Source: Vibrio metschnikovii CIP 69.14 (GTDB taxonomy: Bacteria > Pseudomonadota > Gammaproteobacteria > Enterobacterales > Vibrionaceae). From it: DNA of 64,000 bases. The stretch covers positions 434,001 to 498,000 of the forward strand of contig NZ_ACZO01000007.1 in assembly GCF_000176155.1 (NCBI RefSeq). Reading direction: 5' to 3'. Of this stretch, positions 49,322 through 59,373 are shown piece after piece. The notes under the pieces were generated by a model, which was not told where the DNA came from, did not search any database, and was given only the letters and a program-made list of their open reading frames with translations. Numbering within the stretch: the first letter of the stretch is position 1; every line of letters starts with the position of its first letter. The translations under genes were made by a program, and so were the position numbers.

Positions 49322-50983
49322 ATGAATATAACCATACGCCAGCGTCTCTACATTTTGTCGATTGTGCCTTTATTACTGATCGCCCTGAGTATGATCTACT
49401 CAACCTTCGCAGAAACGCGCAGTTTGACTCAAGAGCAGATGAATAACACTCGCCTTGCGATGATGGAGATGAAAAAAACCGAGCTGAAATCTTATTTGGA
49501 GATTTCGCGTACCGCAATCGAGCCATTACTGCGTCGTCAAGCGCCTTTAGAAGAGGCACTGACGATTTTGCGAGAGATTCGCTTTGGACTTGATGGTTAT
49601 ATTTTTGGTTATGACAGTAAAGGGACTCGCCTTCTCCTTGGTCAGAGTAAAGCGGGACTAGGCGATAACTTTATCAATATGACCGATGCCCAAGGTAACT
49701 TTTTAATCCGAGATATCATTAATAACGCGAGGAAAGATGAATTTTCCATCTACTATTTTCCAAAGCCCGGGGAATCCATTCCTTTACCTAAACTCAGCTA
49801 CTCGATTTATATTCCTCAATGGGATTTAACCATAGGTACTGGGTTTTATACCGATGATGTCGATGCAGAAATTGCTGCCATGGAAAAACGAGCTCAGCAA
49901 CAACTGACTCAAAGCCTTTGGACATTAACGACGATTGCCACTGTTATTGTCATTATTGTCGGAGTCATGGCGCTGTTCTTAAACCGCAGCATTATGCGCC
50001 CACTGGATATGCTGGATGACTCGATTCGCTCTTTTGCCAGTGGCGATGCCGATCTCACCGCTCGGATGGAAAGCTTCACCATTCCAGAGTTTGCCCGCCT
50101 AAGCAGTAATTTCAATGCTTTTGTGGCCAGCCTGCAAGGGATCATCCAACGCGTCCATCAACTTGGACAACAAGTGGTTGCAGAAACCGATACCATGACG
50201 CAACGCGCTGCTCAAGTAGATATTATTGCTACAGGGCAGCGCGAAGAGACCGAGCAAGTCGCCACCGCGATGACAGAAATGACAACGACCGCTCAAGAGA
50301 TCTCGAATAATGCTAATCAAGCAGCCAATTCGGCCAAACAAGCGGAAGATAATGCTCAAGAAGCGCATAAAATTGTTGAATCTGCGGCTCGTTCGGTAGA
50401 AGCCTTAGCCAAAGAGGTCGCCGAAGCCAGTACCGTGATTTCTAAACTCGAAGGCGATGTCAAAAATATTTCCAGCTCTTTAGTGGTTATTCAAGATATT
50501 GCTGAACAAACCAATTTACTGGCATTGAACGCCGCGATTGAAGCCGCACGAGCTGGCGATCAAGGCAGAGGCTTTGCGGTGGTCGCCGATGAAGTACGCA
50601 AATTGGCCAGCCGTACCCAAGACAGTACGGAAGACATCCATAACATGATTCAGCAGTTAAAGTCTGCTTCAGACAACGCCGTGAAAGCGATGGACTCCAG
50701 TCAACACCGCAGCACATCGACGGTCAAAGAAGCCAGCGAAGCAGCAAAAGCGCTGGAAAGCATTCAGCAATCGATCGGTGTGATCATGGATATGAACTCA
50801 TTAATTGCCACCGCGACTGAAGAACAAAGTATTGTTGGCCAAGAAATATCCGAACGGATTGTGGTCATTTCTGACCAAAGTAGTCAGTCTGCCGATCTGG
50901 CTAATGAAAACAAAGCCAGTAGCCAAGATCTTAATGGCCGTGCGCATGAGCTGTATAACTTGGTCGGGCGCTTTAAAGTTTAA
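49322..50983 (+). CDS. methyl-accepting chemotaxis protein (sCache_2 sensor)
   Basis: Inner-membrane chemoreceptor of 553 residues. TM1 spans about 9-28. A single periplasmic Cache domain follows ([19 protein letters not shown] through [16 protein letters not shown]), of the sCache_2 type that binds small carboxylates or related ligands in other receptors. TM2 lies at about 192-216, then HAMP ([25 protein letters not shown]) and the signalling domain with tip [32 protein letters not shown]. The start at 49322 is chosen over 49310 because GGA stands at a proper distance before it. A parS2 site begins 4 bases after the stop codon. Confidence 0.92.
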   Translation: MNITIRQRLYILSIVPLLLIALSMIYSTFAETRSLTQEQMNNTRLAMMEMKKTELKSYLEISRTAIEPLLRRQAPLEEALTILREIRFGLDGYIFGYDSKGTRLLLGQSKAGLGDNFINMTDAQGNFLIRDIINNARKDEFSIYYFPKPGESIPLPKLSYSIYIPQWDLTIGTGFYTDDVDAEIAAMEKRAQQQLTQSLWTLTTIATVIVIIVGVMALFLNRSIMRPLDMLDDSIRSFASGDADLTARMESFTIPEFARLSSNFNAFVASLQGIIQRVHQLGQQVVAETDTMTQRAAQVDIIATGQREETEQVATAMTEMTTTAQEISNNANQAANSAKQAEDNAQEAHKIVESAARSVEALAKEVAEASTVISKLEGDVKNISSSLVVIQDIAEQTNLLALNAAIEAARAGDQGRGFAVVADEVRKLASRTQDSTEDIHNMIQQLKSASDNAVKAMDSSQHRSTSTVKEASEAAKALESIQQSIGVIMDMNSLIATATEEQSIVGQEISERIVVISDQSSQSADLANENKASSQDLNGRAHELYNLVGRFKV

Positions 50984-50986
50984 GGT

Positions 50987-51001
50987 GTTTACAGTGTAAA
51001 T
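50987..51001. other. parS2-type centromere site
   Basis: GTTTACAGTGTAAAT fits the chromosome II partition site consensus NTTTACANTGTAAAN at every defined position. It lies 4 bases past the chemoreceptor stop codon. ParB2, encoded about 12 kb away, should bind it. Confidence 0.85.
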
Positions 51002-51076
51002 TACTGACTCTGATCATCACTGAGTCACTGGCCATCACCGATAACCAAACGGCTGAGCGTTGCAGATAAGCAGCCG

Positions 51077-51110
51077 CCCTAATCACTTCGTTTGTCGAAG
51101 TGATTAGGGC
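51077..51110. repeat. near-perfect 34-base inverted repeat
   Basis: GCCCTAATCACTTCG and CGAAGTGATTAGGGC are exact complements around a 4-base spacer. No T-run follows on either strand, so a simple intrinsic terminator is less likely. It lies between a parS2 site and the 123-base repeat. Confidence 0.7.
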
Positions 51111-51207
51111 TAGAAACCTCCGTTAAGACGGCTCCAATTAAGAGTAAAAGTCGTCTATTAATAATAAAATTATTATCACAGCGTCGAGTAGATAATGGAA
51201 CGATAAA

Positions 51208-51330
51208 TATACCCAAACAACTTGGAGTTGCAGGTAGACGGCAAGTTAGTGAGTCCCCATGAGCATAGACAGGCTATGGGGGTGAACGAACATAGCCAAC
51301 CCCCCTGCTGCTTCAACTAGGAAGGGTATA
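51208..51330. repeat. 123-base palindromic Vibrio intergenic repeat (MITE-like)
   Basis: It begins TATACCCAAAC and ends GAAGGGTATA, so the termini are inverted (TATACCC / GGGTATA). The inner arms AACTTGGAGTTGCAGGTAG and CTGCTGCTTCAACTAG are partly complementary, giving a long folded structure. The middle contains a second hairpin (CCCCATGAGCATAG / CTATGGGGG). I recognise this type as a dispersed repeat of vibrios. A truncated relative is at 141-170. It lies in a gene-free stretch. Confidence 0.75.
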
Positions 51331-51445
51331 GCGAATAACATGTTTACTCTCTGAACCTCAGAGGTGACTGATTTCGAACAATGGCTCAATAGATACCCGA
51401 TAGACAGGGAAAATCATCCAATGAAAACGCTTTGGGAGTGATAGT

Positions 51446-52693
51446 GTGCAACATTCCGTACTCATCGTTGAAGACAGTCGAGCTTATCGAAATTACTTAA
51501 CTGCCCTTCTTTCAAAACTAGAAGTAGATCTGATGATTGCCGATGACTACCAATCGGCACGTCGTTTACTCGATGCTCCAGAGTCGACCAATATACTCTG
51601 TGCGGTATTAGATTACTGTTTACCCGATGCGCAAGATGGAGAAATCGTCGATCTGCTGATTGAAAAAAACATCCCTAGCATTGTTCTCACTGCTCATGTA
51701 AATGAAGACATTCGTCAACGACTCGTCAACAAAGGGATACTCGATTACATCCTTAAAGACAGCGTTGCATCTGTCGCGTATTTAGCGCCACTCATTGATC
51801 GCTTGATTAACAACTTAACCCATACCGCTTTAGTGGTTGATGATTCGGTGATGGTACGGCGTCATATGTGTCAATTATTACAGCGTTGTTATATTCATTG
51901 TTTAGAAGCCGAGAATGGTCAACAAGGCTTAGAAATACTGAAACAGCATCCACAAATCACGCTCGTGATTGTCGATCATGATATGCCGATTAAAAATGGC
52001 GTCACCATGATCCAAGAAACTCTAGCCTTGTACCCACGCCATAAATTTATGCTGCTTGGGGTTTCGGCAAGTAATGATCGCTCTATTACCTCACAATTTC
52101 TTAAAGCCGGAGCAAATGATTTTCTGCATAAACCCTTTAATCAAGATGAGTTCTATTGTCGGGTGAATAATTTATTAAATTTAAAGGATTCTAACGATCG
52201 GATGTTCTATCTGGCCAATAAAGATGTGTTAACTGGATTGTGGAATCGACGCTTCTTTTTTGACCATATTTATACAACGAAAAACCTGATCAGTATTGCG
52301 ATGCTAGACCTGGATCATTTTAAAAAAGTGAATGACTTATACGGTCATGCCATGGGAGATCAAGTCCTACAATCTGTTGCTCAATGTATGCAAGACATTT
52401 TTAATCATGAAGATAACGAACTGGTAGCACGTTTTGGTGGTGAAGAATTTTGTCTCTATTCTAAACAAGCGTTTCCGATAGTCATTGAGAAGCTCGAACA
52501 ACTCATCAAGCAGGTCGCGAGTTTATCCTTTAGCCATAATCAACACACCTTCTCAGTCACGATCAGTGTTGGGCTATTTTGTGGCTATCAAGATATTTCC
52601 ACCTTGGTGAATCGAGCAGATGACATGTTGTATGAAGCCAAGCGACGAGGAAGAAATCAATTGATCTACAAGCCGCCTCACTTAACAACCTAA
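51446..52693 (+). CDS. response regulator with two receiver domains and GGDEF output
   Basis: 415 residues, cytoplasmic, predicted diguanylate cyclase controlled by phosphorylation. Receiver 1 (about 4-120) has acidic IVEDSR, phospho-acceptor Asp in LDYCLPD, and Lys in YILKDS. Receiver 2 (about 128-245) has VVDDS, Asp in VDHDMP and Lys in LHKPF. The GGDEF domain has DVLTGLWNRRFFFDH, LDLDHFKKVND and intact GGEEF. No RxxD I-site precedes it. The start is GTG at 51446, preceded by GGGAG. No histidine kinase is adjacent, so the phosphodonor is unknown. The gene follows a 460-base gap containing the parS2 site and repeats. Confidence 0.92.
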   Translation: MQHSVLIVEDSRAYRNYLTALLSKLEVDLMIADDYQSARRLLDAPESTNILCAVLDYCLPDAQDGEIVDLLIEKNIPSIVLTAHVNEDIRQRLVNKGILDYILKDSVASVAYLAPLIDRLINNLTHTALVVDDSVMVRRHMCQLLQRCYIHCLEAENGQQGLEILKQHPQITLVIVDHDMPIKNGVTMIQETLALYPRHKFMLLGVSASNDRSITSQFLKAGANDFLHKPFNQDEFYCRVNNLLNLKDSNDRMFYLANKDVLTGLWNRRFFFDHIYTTKNLISIAMLDLDHFKKVNDLYGHAMGDQVLQSVAQCMQDIFNHEDNELVARFGGEEFCLYSKQAFPIVIEKLEQLIKQVASLSFSHNQHTFSVTISVGLFCGYQDISTLVNRADDMLYEAKRRGRNQLIYKPPHLTT

Positions 52694-52789
52694 GAGAGTC
52701 ACGGTGACAATCAAGCATGGTCAAGGTTAACGTTAAGATAACCTTCTCAGCTTATGGTTTAAAAACAAGTTAAATCCATAAGCTAAACA

Positions 52790-53098
52790 TTAAAGAAATA
52801 AAGCTCTTTCTTCTCTGCACTCATATTCACCCATTTCAAAGGCACGACAAACCCAAGGGCGCAATTCATAGATAGTACACATAAAAGTTTCACGATCGAG
52901 CGCCGAGCACCATCCGTCATCCAAACGACGCATCGTTTCTCCGCCCCATCGATCAACCGCGACGTGCTGCTTAGGAACCCCTGTGTCACTAATGAGCATG
53001 ACTTCTAATCGGCAGCAACAAGCCTGACAAGTGGAACAGGTAATTGGCGAAGATCGATCAGGATTGAGTTCGGTATGGATAGGAATTGATTTAGTCAT
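52790..53098 (-). CDS. YkgJ-family cysteine cluster protein
   Basis: 102 residues from ATG 53098. A cysteine cluster near the N-terminus (CSTCQACCC) is followed by more cysteines in WCSALD, FMCTIYELRPWVCRAFEMGEYEC. This is the CxxCxxCC...C...C pattern of the YkgJ/CxxCxxCC family, believed to bind zinc or an Fe-S cluster. An upstream in-frame ATG (53131) would add 11 residues; family members begin near the MTKSIPI sequence, so the shorter form is preferred, but neither start has a strong ribosome site. Function unknown. It stands alone. Confidence 0.78.
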   Translation of the reverse strand: MTKSIPIHTELNPDRSSPITCSTCQACCCRLEVMLISDTGVPKQHVAVDRWGGETMRRLDDGWCSALDRETFMCTIYELRPWVCRAFEMGEYECREERALFL

Positions 53099-53225
53099 AA
53101 AGGTCAATAATAAAGGCGATGAGCGCATCATACGCCAACTCGGTCAAGATAGCGAAAACCCTCTATCTGTTTTAGGATAAAACGTTAAGACTCAGCCTAA
53201 CGTCTGTAGAATGGACAGAACGTGA

Positions 53226-53933
53226 TTACCATGGCAAGCGCTCTCCGTTATAAGCCAAAAACTGTCCTGTTTGCTGCAAATTCGCTTGAATGATTAACTC
53301 AACCAGATGCTGTGCAGCCTGCTCTGGCGTTAATAACTTATCGGCGGGTACGTTGGCTTGAAAAGGCTTAGACAGCGGCGTATCGGTGGTCCCTGGATGT
53401 AGCGCCAAGACGACACCTCGTTTAATCGTGCGCTGCCACTCAATAGAGAGGGTTTTCAGCAGCATATTCAGTGCGGCTTTAGAGGCCCGATAGCTGTACC
53501 ATCCGCCAAGACGGTTATCACTAATACTGCCCACTTTGGCAGAAATAGTCACAAACTTAGCAGCATCACTGGCTTTCATCAGCGGCGAAAAATACTTGGC
53601 CAATAACAGCGTAGGCAAGGTGTTAATGGTAATATTTTGCATAAAAAAATCACTATTCAATGCTTGCAAATTCTTCTCTGGACCCTGATCTTGAGCATGC
53701 AGCATACCTACCGCGTTAATTAACCAATCCAGTGTCGAAAAACGCTGACTGAATAAAGCAACGTCAGATTCTTGAGTGACATCCAACTGAGACCAAGTGA
53801 CACGTTGAGAGGTGAAATCGGGGCATTGGCGATGATAAGTCGCATGAATATTCGCTTCAGGCAAGGCCAATAATAACTGCTTTACGATGGCTAAACCGAT
53901 GCCACCATTTGCGCCAACCACCAAAATATCCAT
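53226..53933 (-). CDS. short-chain dehydrogenase/reductase, coupled to the 6-4 photolyase
   Basis: 235-residue SDR. It starts MDILVVGANGGIGLA, the nucleotide-binding GxxxGIG motif, and has the NAVG motif (LINAVG) and the catalytic YxxxK (YSYRASK) with an upstream Ser (TISAKVGS). The start codon overlaps the photolyase stop as TAATG, with GGAGGAG in front, so it is translationally coupled. A longer frame from 54014 reads inside the upstream gene and lacks a family N-terminus. SDR genes accompany photolyases in several marine gamma-proteobacteria, but the substrate is unknown. Confidence 0.87.
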   Translation of the reverse strand: MDILVVGANGGIGLAIVKQLLLALPEANIHATYHRQCPDFTSQRVTWSQLDVTQESDVALFSQRFSTLDWLINAVGMLHAQDQGPEKNLQALNSDFFMQNITINTLPTLLLAKYFSPLMKASDAAKFVTISAKVGSISDNRLGGWYSYRASKAALNMLLKTLSIEWQRTIKRGVVLALHPGTTDTPLSKPFQANVPADKLLTPEQAAQHLVELIIQANLQQTGQFLAYNGERLPW

Positions 53934-55477
53934 TATAACTCCTCCAGGTGACTCACGTAGTATTCTGCCGTCTGTAAGATATCCGCTCGCTGCTGATCCG
54001 TCATGTTGTCCCATGAACGATACAACATTCCAATACGGGGATTGACTGCTAAACGATCACGCTGCTGATGCATAAATCGCCAATAAAGGCTATTGAATGG
54101 ACAGGAAGCTTTACCACTGCGGGCTTTATTATCATAGAAACAGGTCTTACAATAATCGCTCATTTTATTAATATAAGAACCGCTAGCCGCATACGGTTTA
54201 GTCCCGACGATGCCACCATCGGCAAATAAAGCCATTCCTCGTGTATTTGGCATCTCAACCCACTCAATGGCATCGACGTAAACACCTAAATACCAAGCAT
54301 CGACTTCATCGGGATTGATTCCAGTTAATAAGCAGAAGTTTCCCGTCACCATCAGACGCTGAATGTGGTGTGCATAAGCAAAATCGAGTGATTGACCGAT
54401 CGCTCGCTGCATACAATGCATTTTTGTTTTTGCCGTCCAAAAATAGCTAGGTAAGCGGGAGGTGGCCTGAAGTGCATTGAGCTGAGCATAGTGCGGCATG
54501 TTGGCCCAATAGATGCCACGTATGTACTCACGCCAGCCTAGGATTTGGCGAACAAAGCCTTCCACTTGGGCAAGATCGATCTGGCTCTCACGCTGATAAG
54601 CCGCAACCGCTGCATCAATCACTTCTTTAGGATGTAAGAGCTTACTGTTAAGAGCAAAGGACAATCGGCTATGATAAAGACTCCATTGCGCAGGATGTAA
54701 GTGGGTCATTGCATCTTGAAATTGGCCAAAGCGTGGTAAACACACTTGGCAAAAATGAGCAAGCAATGTCAAACTCTGCGCGCGGTTGATTGGCCAAAAT
54801 AAATCCCCCTTTAGGTGCCCTATCGTTTGTACTCCATGTCGATTTAGGCGTTCAAGAACGTCCGATGGGGCATTTTTGAACAGCAAAGGTTCCGGTAACT
54901 GAGCAATATCTTGTGCTTTTAATTTATTGCGGTTACTGGCATCAAAATTCCATTGACCAGCAAGCGGTTTGCCATCTTCGATTAAAACCGTAAAACGTTG
55001 TCGCATCCGCCGATAAAAATGCTCCATCATTTTATGCTTCCCTTTGGGGAAATTTTGTTCAATCTCTTCAAACGGCAGCAAAAAGTGCTCGCTATCCACA
55101 CAACCAATAACCGTATTAGCTAAACGCAAGTTTGCGAGCTGTGCGAGTAAACGGTACTCATCAGGACGCTGATACTCGAAACTCATGGCTCCAGTCTGTT
55201 GTACGTAGTGAGCGATTAATTGTGGTAGATCACTAAAATTCTGTGTCTCATCGAGGGTCAGATAAAGTACTTGATGACCTTCTTCCTGTCTCGCTTGAGC
55301 AAATTCTTGCATCGCTAAAAAAAACGCGACGACTTTTTGGATGTGATGAGTCACATAGCCCGTTTCTTGATGAAGTTCAGCAATAATGTACAGCACATCA
55401 TCATCAGCTTTCTTAAACCAAGAGTGTTGAGCATTAAGCTGATCGCCTAATACTAATCGAACCGTTTTGAAATTCAT
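53933..55477 (-). CDS. Fe-S bacterial cryptochrome/(6-4) photolyase-type protein
   Basis: 514 residues, the length of the FeS-BCP/CryPro (photolyase-related) family. The N-terminus (VRLVLGDQLNAQHSWF) marks the family's antenna domain, which differs from class I enzymes. The C-terminal part has GWREYIRGIYWANMP and, near the end, the four-cysteine 4Fe-4S binding region: LLTGI, CKTCFYDNKARSGKASCPFNSLYWRF, with further Cys upstream. Known members repair (6-4) photoproducts. It forms a two-gene unit with the SDR (1-base overlap). It lies 48 kb from phr, so the window carries both photolyase classes. Confidence 0.9.
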   Translation of the reverse strand: MNFKTVRLVLGDQLNAQHSWFKKADDDVLYIIAELHQETGYVTHHIQKVVAFFLAMQEFAQARQEEGHQVLYLTLDETQNFSDLPQLIAHYVQQTGAMSFEYQRPDEYRLLAQLANLRLANTVIGCVDSEHFLLPFEEIEQNFPKGKHKMMEHFYRRMRQRFTVLIEDGKPLAGQWNFDASNRNKLKAQDIAQLPEPLLFKNAPSDVLERLNRHGVQTIGHLKGDLFWPINRAQSLTLLAHFCQVCLPRFGQFQDAMTHLHPAQWSLYHSRLSFALNSKLLHPKEVIDAAVAAYQRESQIDLAQVEGFVRQILGWREYIRGIYWANMPHYAQLNALQATSRLPSYFWTAKTKMHCMQRAIGQSLDFAYAHHIQRLMVTGNFCLLTGINPDEVDAWYLGVYVDAIEWVEMPNTRGMALFADGGIVGTKPYAASGSYINKMSDYCKTCFYDNKARSGKASCPFNSLYWRFMHQQRDRLAVNPRIGMLYRSWDNMTDQQRADILQTAEYYVSHLEEL

Positions 55478-55709
55478 GCCGTGATCAGATCCTTGATTCA
55501 GAGATGGATAGGGTTAGCTAAACCTTTACGCGAATACAGAGAATAAGAGCATTCACTGCTGTTGGATTAACCTTTTTATGATTAAAAATCGTCGTCACAT
55601 CAGAATGTTACTGAATAGTTAACTATATTTTCGTTCATTTATTACTCACTTTAGTAAACAAACACTACTATCTATAGGTTGGTTAATAATAATAAATGAG
55701 GCTTATGTT

Positions 55710-57653
55710 ATGTATTGGAAAACGCTATCAATTCGTCGCAGAATTAACTGGGTTCTATCCGTCATACTGGTGACTTGTACATTGATTGCCATGGGGCAAC
55801 AGGCAATCCGCACATCAAATGATCAATTGAATGAGCTTAAGTCGCACACTCTGCCGAGTCAATTACGCGGACTCGCTTTTGAAATCAGTAATCAGCTACA
55901 ACCGGCGATCACAGGATCGAATTTTCTTGCTCATCATTCAGGTTTGCTGGATTGGAGCGCGGAACAAAAATCCATTGCTAATCCCGCCGTAGCTCATCAG
56001 GCATTAGAAAATGCGATGACTCGACTCGGAGCAGACAATGCTTTTGCCGTCTTAGATAGCGCAGAAGGAAAATATATTTTTACTTATGATGGTCAGCATC
56101 GAGCCACTCGCCTTGCCGATTACCCCTTTAAAGATTTCTATCCCAACTTTCTCGGCAAAAACAAACCCATTGAATTGAACATGAACCAAGATCAAGTAGG
56201 TGGGCAATACGTTATTTTTATTAATTATCGCAGTACACAAGTCAATCCTCGAACCAATCAACCTTATGTGGTCGCCGGGTTAGGCTTCAACGTTAGTAGC
56301 TTGGTCAGTATGATCGAAAGCTTTAGGATAGGCTCTAATGGGCGAGCCATGCTGGCATCGAGCGACGGAAAAATCCAAGTCGCTCCCAAAGATTCTGTGT
56401 TAGCGAATCATACCAGCGGGCAACTGCAACAAGCCATTAGTGCGGGTAAAACCGCTCCCATTATTACTGAACTTACCGTCAACCAAGACGCTTATTTAAT
56501 TGGATCTTATTGGTTAGCAGATTTAGACCGTTTTGTGGTTGTTGAAATACCCAAATCTCAAATTACCTCACCAATCATGGCTCAATTTATTCAATCGCTC
56601 CTGTTTACATTAATTTTTATCGCCGTTGCCTTAGTGATCATGCACTTTGTCGTTACGGCGTTAACTAAACCGATTCAACAACTAAGCAGTGAGATTGATC
56701 ATATTGCCCAGCATCTTGATTTAAACCACAAAGTGAATATTTTTGATGGTGCAGAGGTAGCGAATTTATCGCAGAAAATTAACCTCTTTATTGAGCGGTT
56801 CAGAGATTCATTAAGTTCTGTTAATCAAACTGTAGCGGAATCGCAAGTGGCATTTTTACAATTGAAACATAACGCTAAAGAAACCAATCAAGCCACCGAG
56901 GAACAGCGTAGTGCTTTAGGAACCATTTCTCAGGCCAGTCAACATATTACCGAACGAACCGAAGAAGCGACACGACTCGCTAGCCATGCAGGCGAGCTTT
57001 CCGCGCAAGGCAATAGCTCATTACAAAATGCCCTCTCTGCGATGCACAGCAGCCTTACCCATATAGAACAACTCGGTTCGAATATGGCAACCAGCCAGCA
57101 GAGTCTGCAACAGCTTAACAACCATATTGAAAATATTCTTCGCGTTCTCGAAGTGATTAGCTCTATTTCCGAGCAAACCAACTTGTTAGCGTTAAACGCG
57201 GCGATAGAAGCCGCAAGGGCTGGAGAACATGGTCGAGGATTTGCGGTCGTTGCTGATGAAGTGCGTTCGCTTTCCCAACGCACTAGTGAGTCTACCACCG
57301 AGATCCAAGACATCATCAATAAGCTTCGATCGGCGTCGAATTCAGTGACCACACAAATTGAAGTCGTGCATGAAAATAGCCAACACAGTTTGACCACTCA
57401 TCATCAAGCAGTAAAAGATGTGCAAGCATTAAACACCACTCTACAAGCGCTCTTTTCAATGAACCAACAAATCGCTCAAGGTGCTGAAGAGCAAAGTGCA
57501 GCGGTAGTAGAAATTAATCAAAGCATAGAAAATTTAAATGAACAAAGTAGCCGCACCGAACAACTGACTCAACAAGGTGAGCATTCGGTGATCGGCGTAG
57601 AAAAACAGATGACTCATTTAGCCGCTAAAATTAATCAGTTTAAGGGAATATAA
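55710..57653 (+). CDS. methyl-accepting chemotaxis protein (dCache-type sensor)
   Basis: Inner-membrane chemoreceptor, 647 residues. TM1 spans about 12-32, a large periplasmic Cache region about 35-290 ([58 protein letters not shown]), and TM2 about 292-315. HAMP follows and then the signalling domain with [35 protein letters not shown]. Ligand not assignable. The start ATG at 55710 has GAGG about 8 bases upstream. It is divergent from the 6-4 photolyase and convergent with the SQR-like gene, with a terminator between. Confidence 0.92.
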   Translation: MYWKTLSIRRRINWVLSVILVTCTLIAMGQQAIRTSNDQLNELKSHTLPSQLRGLAFEISNQLQPAITGSNFLAHHSGLLDWSAEQKSIANPAVAHQALENAMTRLGADNAFAVLDSAEGKYIFTYDGQHRATRLADYPFKDFYPNFLGKNKPIELNMNQDQVGGQYVIFINYRSTQVNPRTNQPYVVAGLGFNVSSLVSMIESFRIGSNGRAMLASSDGKIQVAPKDSVLANHTSGQLQQAISAGKTAPIITELTVNQDAYLIGSYWLADLDRFVVVEIPKSQITSPIMAQFIQSLLFTLIFIAVALVIMHFVVTALTKPIQQLSSEIDHIAQHLDLNHKVNIFDGAEVANLSQKINLFIERFRDSLSSVNQTVAESQVAFLQLKHNAKETNQATEEQRSALGTISQASQHITERTEEATRLASHAGELSAQGNSSLQNALSAMHSSLTHIEQLGSNMATSQQSLQQLNNHIENILRVLEVISSISEQTNLLALNAAIEAARAGEHGRGFAVVADEVRSLSQRTSESTTEIQDIINKLRSASNSVTTQIEVVHENSQHSLTTHHQAVKDVQALNTTLQALFSMNQQIAQGAEEQSAAVVEINQSIENLNEQSSRTEQLTQQGEHSVIGVEKQMTHLAAKINQFKGI

Positions 57654-57676
57654 CCGGTTGATTCTTGCCGAAGCTC

Positions 57677-57712
57677 ACTCGCTACGTCTTGCGATAAAGA
57701 GACGTAGCGAGT
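57677..57712. terminator. terminator between chemoreceptor and SQR-like genes
   Basis: ACTCGCTACGTCT / AGACGTAGCGAGT is a perfect 13-bp stem with a 10-base loop, followed by TGTTTCTCTT, between convergent genes. Confidence 0.8.
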
Positions 57713-57735
57713 TGTTTCTCTTCCTAGAAAATGAT

Positions 57736-59049
57736 CTACATCGGTGTGTAACCTCGTAGCATCATGTCGTAAATCGGTTTAATCACAGATTCTTTTACCT
57801 TCCAAGCAAAGCGACTGCTTTTTAGAGGGTCAACGACTTGAAACGGTAGCGCTGTCATTGGTTGGAGAGTGAAGTCAAACTCCCACAGCATTGCATGACC
57901 CACATCTAAGATCATCGGACATGACGTGTAACCATCCCATTTCGCCATTAATGGTTTATCTTTTATTAGTGCCGTTAAGTTTTGTGTCACTACCGGAATT
58001 TGCGTTTTAACAGACGCCGCCGTCTTACCGATTGGCGTTCCTACATTATCTCCCAAGCCAAAAATATTGCTGTAACGCTTATGCTGCATCGTATATTGAT
58101 CGACCTCTAGGTAGCCCTTAAATTGCTCGTTATCTGCCAATGGCGATTCTCTGATGGTTTTTATGGCCGTCATAGGCGGAGCAACATGAATAAAATCCCA
58201 ATCAACGGTGTATGTCGATTGGTCCGCTAATTGGAATGTGGCCAGTTTTCTACTCGTATCGACTGAGGTTAAGGTATGCTGAAAATGTGATTCAATGCTG
58301 CGTTGCTGCCAAATCTCACGTATCCGCTGGTCAAATACTTTAACTGAGAAAAGGAAATTCTCTGCCGTAAAATAGTCAAAAACAAATTTATCTCGATGAC
58401 CGGATTGGGCAACAAAGTATTCCACCAAGTTGGTCGCTTTCATTGGCGCTCCAGCACATTTCATCGCCCCCTGCGGTCGAGTAAAGACGGCTTTACCACC
58501 TTGGCTATGGGCAAATGCTTGAGCTTGTTGATGACTAGCGATTCCGGCCTGCGGGCTGTAATAAATACTCGTTATCCCGTTTTGGCCAATTTCTTGCGGA
58601 TCAAACCCGTCAATTAAGTCATAACGAAGTTCAACACCCGTCGCGACAATCAAATAGTCGTAGTTCACTAACAGACCATTTTCAGTCACCACTTGATTTC
58701 GCTCAGGCCGATACTCAATCACGGAATCTTCAACCCAACGCACACTAGCATCAATAAAACGTTCATTGGGACTAATCACATCACTGACTTGTGTATAAGC
58801 ACCGGCAAGTAATAACGTTTGGCCCGGCTGATACCAATGGAAACCACGTGGTTCTATCACGGTGATCGTTGCGCCGTCCAAATAATGTCCCAATTGATTG
58901 GCAATACCAATACCGGCCGCTCCCCCCCCAACAATGACAATGTTAGCTTGAGTTTTGGTTTTATTTATCTGCCGATAACCTACCCCTACCGCGCCTACCG
59001 CGCCAACCCCAACGCCTGCTTTAAGAAACGTCCTTCGTGAAATAGCCAT
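57736..59049 (-). CDS. Tat-exported sulfide:quinone oxidoreductase-like flavoprotein
   Basis: 437 residues. A twin-arginine signal (SRRTFLKAGVGVGAVGAVGVG, residues 4-25) is followed by an FAD-binding GxGxxG (IVIVGGGAAGIG) and the second dinucleotide motif region VATGVELRYDLI. The GLGDNVGTPIGKTAASVKTQ block near residue 340 is typical of the SQR/FCSD family. Two cysteines stand at the family positions (MKCAGAPMKA and YTSCPMIL), as in type II SQR, which lacks the first of the three cysteines. The start at 59049 follows GGAG at 5 bases; an upstream frame start adds 10 residues. It likely oxidises sulfide to polysulfide and reduces quinone on the periplasmic face. Sulfide use by this organism is inferred. 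Confidence 0.84.
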   Translation of the reverse strand: MAISRRTFLKAGVGVGAVGAVGVGYRQINKTKTQANIVIVGGGAAGIGIANQLGHYLDGATITVIEPRGFHWYQPGQTLLLAGAYTQVSDVISPNERFIDASVRWVEDSVIEYRPERNQVVTENGLLVNYDYLIVATGVELRYDLIDGFDPQEIGQNGITSIYYSPQAGIASHQQAQAFAHSQGGKAVFTRPQGAMKCAGAPMKATNLVEYFVAQSGHRDKFVFDYFTAENFLFSVKVFDQRIREIWQQRSIESHFQHTLTSVDTSRKLATFQLADQSTYTVDWDFIHVAPPMTAIKTIRESPLADNEQFKGYLEVDQYTMQHKRYSNIFGLGDNVGTPIGKTAASVKTQIPVVTQNLTALIKDKPLMAKWDGYTSCPMILDVGHAMLWEFDFTLQPMTALPFQVVDPLKSSRFAWKVKESVIKPIYDMMLRGYTPM

Positions 59050-59225
59050 AGTGACTCCTAGGGTGTTCTCGCTTGACAATAATTTCTTTTATCGTCTAGC
59101 GAAATCATCGATCATGATTTCAAGCTCAAACACTTAAAGTCGGCAACCAGCACAGTAATCCCAACAATGACCAATCACAAGCATGGCTAAGCAGCAGCGT
59201 TAAGTAAAATGAGCGTCTAATGATT

Positions 59226-59270
59226 AAGGGGTTGCGTCCTTTTATCGAAAGCGAATATAAGCAACCCCTT
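59226..59270. repeat. inverted repeat upstream of the SQR-like gene
   Basis: AAGGGGTTGC and GCAACCCCTT are exact complements separated by 25 bases. It lies between the SQR-like gene and the parS2 pair. No T-run follows immediately. Confidence 0.5.
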
Positions 59271-59345
59271 ATAAAGGTAGTCAGTAGTTACTCTCAATAC
59301 CAATGAGGATTGATTAAATTCGTAGACTCAGTCACACGCTTTCCA

Positions 59346-59360
59346 GTTTACAGTGTAAAT
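59346..59360. other. parS2-type centromere site
   Basis: GTTTACAGTGTAAAT is identical to the site at 50987 and fits NTTTACANTGTAAAN fully. It lies in the short gap downstream of tmcA, 42 bases from the next site. Confidence 0.85.
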
Positions 59361-59373
59361 TTCAATCCTCGTT

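Noticed and set aside
53934-54014. Longer N-terminus for the SDR from 54014
   Set aside because: The added 27 residues are out-of-frame reading of the photolyase end; the GxxxGIG motif begins at the shorter start, which has a good ribosome site.
56939-57397. 152-residue minus-strand frame
   Set aside because: Antisense to the conserved chemoreceptor signalling domain; composition reflects the complement of that gene.
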